From: Oscillospiraceae bacterium
GTDB taxonomy: Bacteria; Bacillota_A; Clostridia; Oscillospirales; Oscillospiraceae
Assembly: GCA_017459865.1 (NCBI GenBank)
Contig: JAFUCD010000015.1
Location: 1-45,455 of the forward strand
Length of the DNA: 45,455 nt
Reading direction: 5' to 3'
Made by a program: the position numbers and the translations under genes. This document shows, piece by piece, positions 40,298 to 45,455 of the stretch. The notes beneath the pieces were generated by a model that saw nothing but the letters and a program-made list of their open reading frames with translations, had not been told where the DNA came from and searched no databases. Position 1 is the stretch's first letter. Every line of letters starts with the position of its first letter.

Positions 40298-41443
40298 TTA
40301 TTTCTTTTTCTTCCCGCCGAAGATGCCGCCCTTCGACTCGGGGACGCGCTCGTTCATGCTGCGCGCATAGCCGCGCAGGCTCTCCTTCTGCGCCGAGGTC
40401 ATGTTCTTCGGCACGGAGACGGAGATCGTGACGAACTGGTCGCCGCGGCCGCTCTTCGACTGCAGGTACGGGATGCCCTTGCCGCGCAGGCGGAAGACGC
40501 TGCCCGGCTGCGTGCCCTCGGGGATGGTGAGCTTCACCTTGCCGTCGATGGTGGGCACCTCGATCTCGTCGCCCAGCGCGGCCTGCGCGAAGGTGACGGG
40601 CATCTCGAGCAGCACCGCGTTGCCGTCGCGCTCAAAGAGCGGATGCGGCTTGACCATGACGGTCACGAGCAGGTCGCCCTGCGGACCGCCGTCGGAGCCG
40701 GCGTTGCCCTGTCCGCGCAGGGAGATGGTCTGCCCGTCGTCGATGCCCGCGGGGATCTTGATGTTGATCTTCTGGTTTTTGCGCACGGCGCCTCTGCCGC
40801 CGCACTTGGGGCACGGCGTGCGGACGATCTTGCCTCTGCCGCCGCACTTGCGGCACGGGGCGCTGGACTGCACCATGCCGAACGGGGTGCGCTGCGCGGT
40901 GCGGACGGAGCCCGTGCCGCCGCACTCGGTGCAGCTCTCCGGCTCGGTCCCGGGCGCGGCGCCGCTGCCGGAGCAGTCCGGGCAGGGCTCGACACGGCCG
41001 ACGTTGATCTCCTTGTTGCAGCCGAAGGCAGCCTCCTCGAACGTGACCGTGACGCGCACGCGCACGTTGTCGCCGCGCTTCGGACCGCCGCGCTGTCCGC
41101 CGCCGAAGATATCGCCGAAGCCGCCGCCGAAGATATCCCCAAAGATATCTCCGAAGCCGCCGAAGCCGCCAAACCCGCCGAAGCCCGGACCGCCCGCGCC
41201 GAAGCCGCCGTTGGGATCGAACGCCGCGTGACCGTACTGGTCATAGAGCTTGCGCTTTTCCTCGTCGGACAGGACCTCGTACGCCTCGTTGATCTCCTTG
41301 AAGCGCGCCTCGCACTCCTTGTCGTCCGGGTGCAGATCGGGGTGATTGGCCTTGGCAGCCTTGCGGAACGCCTTTTTGATCTCGTCGTCCGTGGCGTCCT
41401 TCTGAACGCCCAATACCTCGTAATAATCTCGTTTATCTGCCAT
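40298..41443 (-). CDS. dnaJ: Chaperone DnaJ
   Basis: The 381-residue protein is a type I DnaJ: J domain 1-70 with HPD at 34-36, Gly/Phe-rich region about 75-125, four CxxCxGxG zinc repeats ([32 protein letters not shown]), then the C-terminal substrate-binding domains and a Lys-rich end (GGKKKK). It delivers unfolded proteins to DnaK and stimulates its ATPase. It follows dnaK by 64 bp with an intervening stem. Confidence 0.97.
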   Translation of the reverse strand: MADKRDYYEVLGVQKDATDDEIKKAFRKAAKANHPDLHPDDKECEARFKEINEAYEVLSDEEKRKLYDQYGHAAFDPNGGFGAGGPGFGGFGGFGGFGDIFGDIFGGGFGDIFGGGQRGGPKRGDNVRVRVTVTFEEAAFGCNKEINVGRVEPCPDCSGSGAAPGTEPESCTECGGTGSVRTAQRTPFGMVQSSAPCRKCGGRGKIVRTPCPKCGGRGAVRKNQKINIKIPAGIDDGQTISLRGQGNAGSDGGPQGDLLVTVMVKPHPLFERDGNAVLLEMPVTFAQAALGDEIEVPTIDGKVKLTIPEGTQPGSVFRLRGKGIPYLQSKSGRGDQFVTISVSVPKNMTSAQKESLRGYARSMNERVPESKGGIFGGKKKK

Positions 41444-41457
41444 ATCTCATACCCTCG

Positions 41458-41491
41458 TTTGCGGGTGCGCGAAGAACCGCGCACCCGCAAA
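41458..41491. other. Perfect stem between dnaK and dnaJ
   Basis: A perfect 14-bp stem (41458-41471 with 41478-41491) with a six-base loop fills the dnaK-dnaJ gap. No T-run follows on the minus strand, so it is more likely an mRNA processing or stabilising structure that lets dnaK be expressed above dnaJ than a full terminator. Confidence 0.7.
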
Positions 41492-41507
41492 TGTGCTGGA
41501 AGTGGGA

Positions 41508-43394
<1,887 letters not shown>

Positions 43395-43422
43395 TTATAA
43401 ACAAATTAAGATTTGACCGCCG

Positions 43423-44052
43423 TTAGTTTGCCACCTTGACAACGGAATAGCGCAGCACCTTGTCGCCGATGGCGAAGCCCTTTTCGAATTCCTCAACGAC
43501 CTCGTTTTCGCCGTAGGTCTCATCCTCGATGTGCATGACGGCGTTGTGGAGATTGGCGTCGAAGGTCTTGCCCACGGCTTCGATGGGCTTGACGCCCAGC
43601 TGCTCGAGCGCGGAGACATACTGCTGCATGATCATCTCGAGCCCCTTGCGGGAGGCGTCCTCCTCGGGTGTCTGTGTCAGCGCGCGGTTCAGGCTGTCAT
43701 AGACGGGCAGGAATTTTTTGAGCGTGTCGGCGCGCACGTCCGTGTACAGGCTCTCGCGCTCCTTGGCGCTGCGGCGGCGGAAGTTGTCGTACTCCGCGAG
43801 CAGACGCAGGTACTTGTCCTTCTCGGCGGCGAGCTGCTGCTCGAGACTCGGCGCGGCGGGTTCGGCCTTTGCCTCCGGCTCGGGCTGCGTCTCGGCCTTC
43901 TTCTCGGCCTTTTTTTCCGATTTCTTCTCGGTCTTCTTTTCGGTCTTCTTCTCGGTCTTGGCGGCCTTCTTCTCCGTCTTGACCTCTGCTTGCTCCTCCT
44001 GCTCCTCGACCGCTTCGGTCTCGGGCGCTTCAGGATTCTTTTTCTTCGGCAT
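43423..44052 (-). CDS. grpE: Nucleotide exchange factor GrpE
   Basis: The 209-residue protein has a disordered N-terminus with repeated TEKK/SEKK/AEKK units (about 25-55), a long coiled coil ('YLRLLAEYDNFRRRSAKE'), and the C-terminal beta domain ending 'EEFEKGFAIGDKVLRYSVVKVAN'. GrpE releases ADP from DnaK. The Lys/Glu-rich N-terminus is longer than usual. The start overlaps the hrcA end by 23 bp, with an AAGGGAG box inside hrcA, so the genes are translationally coupled. Confidence 0.97.
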   Translation of the reverse strand: MPKKKNPEAPETEAVEEQEEQAEVKTEKKAAKTEKKTEKKTEKKSEKKAEKKAETQPEPEAKAEPAAPSLEQQLAAEKDKYLRLLAEYDNFRRRSAKERESLYTDVRADTLKKFLPVYDSLNRALTQTPEEDASRKGLEMIMQQYVSALEQLGVKPIEAVGKTFDANLHNAVMHIEDETYGENEVVEEFEKGFAIGDKVLRYSVVKVAN

Positions 44053-45124
44053 TTTCTTCGACTCCCTTGATAATCAGCTTGTTATCCATGCCCGGAGGCG
44101 GCATCGAGCCGCCGCCGAGGCGTCTGGAGAGGCCCGCCGCGATAAAGCTGAGCTTCGCGGCGACCTTGGAATAGTCCATTCGGGTCGGACCGACCACGCC
44201 GATCAGTCCGCGCATGTTGTCTCCGGCGTCATAGGTCGCGATGATCACGCTGGAATCGCGCAGCTCCTCGGCGACGTTTTCCGGACCGATGAGCACGCGC
44301 ACCTCGTTTTCTCCGCCGAGCTCCGAGAGCGGCAGATCCGTGAGATGTCCGCCGTCGGAGAGATAGGTCATGAGCCGGTGCGCCTTGTCCGGGTCGCGAA
44401 ACTCCGGCTGGTGCAGCAGCTGGCTCTCGCCGACGAGATAGGCCTGCGCCTCGGCTTCGCTCGTGAGCACCTCGATGGCGAAGGCCGCGATCACGGCCGT
44501 GAGCCCGATGTTGTCCTCGGCGGCACGCTCGGCGGCGCGGATCATCATGGGCGTGATCTCCTGCTCCGAGACGCCCGTGAAGTGGGCGTTGAACACCACG
44601 GCGAGCTTTTGGATGAGCGTCTGATCGGCCGAGACCGGCAGATGCACGAGCTTGTTTTTCACCGTGTCGTCCGACAGGAGGATGACGATGATGAAGGAGT
44701 TCGCATCCAGATAGATGAGATCGAAGCGCTTGATCGTGGCGGGCGGCTTTGCCGACAGCGCCAGCGCGGGATAGCGCGTGAGCTGGCTGGCAAGCCGGCT
44801 GGCGTCCGACATCAGTGCGTCGGAGCGGACCGAAAGGCTGCGGTCGATCTCCTCGGTCTCCTCGGGCGTGAGCGTCTGGTGCTCCATCAGCTCGTTGACG
44901 TACATGCGGTAGCCCTGCGCCGTCGGGACACGCCCGGCGGACGTGTGCGGCTGCTCCAGAAAGCCCAGCGAGACGAGCTCGGCGAGCTCATTGCGGATCG
45001 TGGCGGAGCTGCAGCCGAGATGCGCCGTGGCGGCAATGGTCTTCGAGCCGACCGGCTCCGCCGTGCGGATGTATTCCTCCACGACGGCGGCGAGTATTTT
45101 CTTTTTTCGCTCGGTCAGCTCCAT
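44030..45124 (-). CDS. hrcA: Heat-inducible repressor HrcA
   Basis: The 364-residue protein has the HrcA winged helix ('ILAAVVEEYIRTAEPVGS', 'SSATIRNELAEL') at the N-terminus, a GAF-like domain, and the C-terminal 'GVVGPTRMDYSKVAA' signature. It represses the operon by binding CIRCE and is kept active by GroEL, losing activity during heat stress. A GGAGG box six bases upstream fixes ATG 45124. First gene of the hrcA-grpE-dnaK-dnaJ operon. Confidence 0.97.
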   Translation of the reverse strand: MELTERKKKILAAVVEEYIRTAEPVGSKTIAATAHLGCSSATIRNELAELVSLGFLEQPHTSAGRVPTAQGYRMYVNELMEHQTLTPEETEEIDRSLSVRSDALMSDASRLASQLTRYPALALSAKPPATIKRFDLIYLDANSFIIVILLSDDTVKNKLVHLPVSADQTLIQKLAVVFNAHFTGVSEQEITPMMIRAAERAAEDNIGLTAVIAAFAIEVLTSEAEAQAYLVGESQLLHQPEFRDPDKAHRLMTYLSDGGHLTDLPLSELGGENEVRVLIGPENVAEELRDSSVIIATYDAGDNMRGLIGVVGPTRMDYSKVAAKLSFIAAGLSRRLGGGSMPPPGMDNKLIIKGVEENAEEKES

Positions 45125-45165
45125 GCCGCGCCTCCGACTCGATTAGCAGGCACCCGCCCCGGGTG

Positions 45166-45219
45166 CTGGCACTCTTTCTTTCTGAGTGCTAATTTACCAC
45201 CAAGGCGCCACTCTGTCAA
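45166..45219 (-). promoter_or_regulatory. hrcA promoter with CIRCE operator
   Basis: Read leftward, TTGACA (45214-45219), a 17-bp spacer and TAAATT (45191-45196) form the promoter. The CIRCE element lies at 45166-45192: on the plus strand CTGGCACTC, nine bases, GAGTGCTAA. The GAGTGCTAA arm is perfect and the other has two changes from TTAGCACTC. It overlaps the -10 box and start point, which fits repression by HrcA. Confidence 0.93.
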
Positions 45220-45265
45220 GAGGTATGCCGAACGATTTGACAAATTGTTCATAAACTCTGCTGGC

Positions 45266-45288
45266 GGGCGGCAGATTGCCGCCCCTAC
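45266..45288. repeat. REP-like hairpin
   Basis: GGGCGGCA (45266-45273) pairs with TGCCGCCC (45277-45284), followed by CTAC, the same signature as other hairpins in the window. It lies between the divergent hrcA promoter and the last gene. Confidence 0.6.
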
Positions 45289-45339
45289 AATCTATCCGGA
45301 AGCGCGCTCAAGGTTGTAGTACAACGTAACAACTAAAAC

Positions 45340-45368
45340 TTTACTTTTCCTTCATGGAGATGTATACT
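45340..45368 (+). promoter_or_regulatory. Promoter of the last gene
   Basis: TTTACT (45340-45345), a 17-bp spacer and TATACT (45363-45368) lie 31 bp before the ATG. A palindromic TTGTAGTACAA block sits upstream at 45314-45324. Confidence 0.65.
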
Positions 45369-45398
45369 AATCTCAAAGCGAGAAAGGGGTGCATCTCA

Positions 45399-45455
45399 AT
45401 GGCAGGAAAAGAGATTTATTTATCACCGGAAGAGCAGGAATATCTGCATGGGATA
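45399..45455 (+). CDS. Start of a hypothetical protein, cut by the window end
   Basis: Only the first 19 codons are visible (MAGKEIYLSPEEQEYLHGI). The start is supported by an AAAGGGG box eight bases upstream and a promoter. The fragment is too short to identify a family. Confidence 0.6.
   Translation, partial: MAGKEIYLSPEEQEYLHGI

Overview
The window looks like chromosomal DNA of a GC-rich gut-type member of the Clostridia (Firmicutes, probably Oscillospiraceae-like). The evidence is an hrcA-grpE-dnaK-dnaJ operon under a CIRCE operator, AGGAGG-type ribosome binding sites, TTGACA/TATAAT promoters, HxlR and MocR regulators, and zinc-ribbon/TIR/SPFH gene families typical of gut Firmicutes. The assignment is inferred from gene content; no rRNA or tRNA gene is present.

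Layout. (1) 1-6020: an orphan hypothetical gene, then a leftward operon running WYL regulator, two unknown genes, a cytoplasmic leucine-rich-repeat protein ending in a BRCT domain, and a DUF2201/VWA-like protein. (2) 6021-11690: an island of small acidic proteins of unknown function mixed with two AAA/DUF4143 ATPases. It is punctuated by two families of intergenic repeats. Family A (five copies) joins a perfect hairpin to a promoter whose -35/-10 spacer is a variable (TA)n tract. Family B (two copies) starts at a stop codon and carries a promoter and a hairpin. (3) 11692-14529: a NERD-domain SF1 helicase translationally coupled to a DUF1998 protein that looks like the C-terminal part of a larger helicase. 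(4) 14540-19503: metabolic and regulatory genes (EamA, RidA, MocR-type regulator, LUD protein, HxlR regulator fused to a LysR remnant, DODA-type dioxygenase).

(5) 19665-32302: the most unusual region. Three mosaic paralogues share a zinc ribbon, a helical segment and a TIR domain with a conserved candidate catalytic glutamate, but end in different C-terminal domains (38-residue RCC1-like repeats, degenerate RCC1-like repeats, DUF6273-like). They lie on one strand with an SPFH protein carrying four C-terminal zinc ribbons, a zinc-finger/YbjQ protein, a small zinc-ribbon protein, a four-helix membrane protein and a ribbon-helix-helix regulator with a palindromic operator. A Phd/ParE-type toxin-antitoxin pair sits inside on the opposite strand. 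I infer a TIR signalling or defence module with exchangeable sensor domains and a membrane scaffold; nothing in the sequence proves this.

(6) 32517-45124: housekeeping genes, all leftward: glgA-glgB, a MATE exporter, an MMPL/RND exporter, a strongly structured intergenic element, and the hrcA-grpE-dnaK-dnaJ heat-shock operon. The last 57 bases begin a rightward gene with its own promoter.
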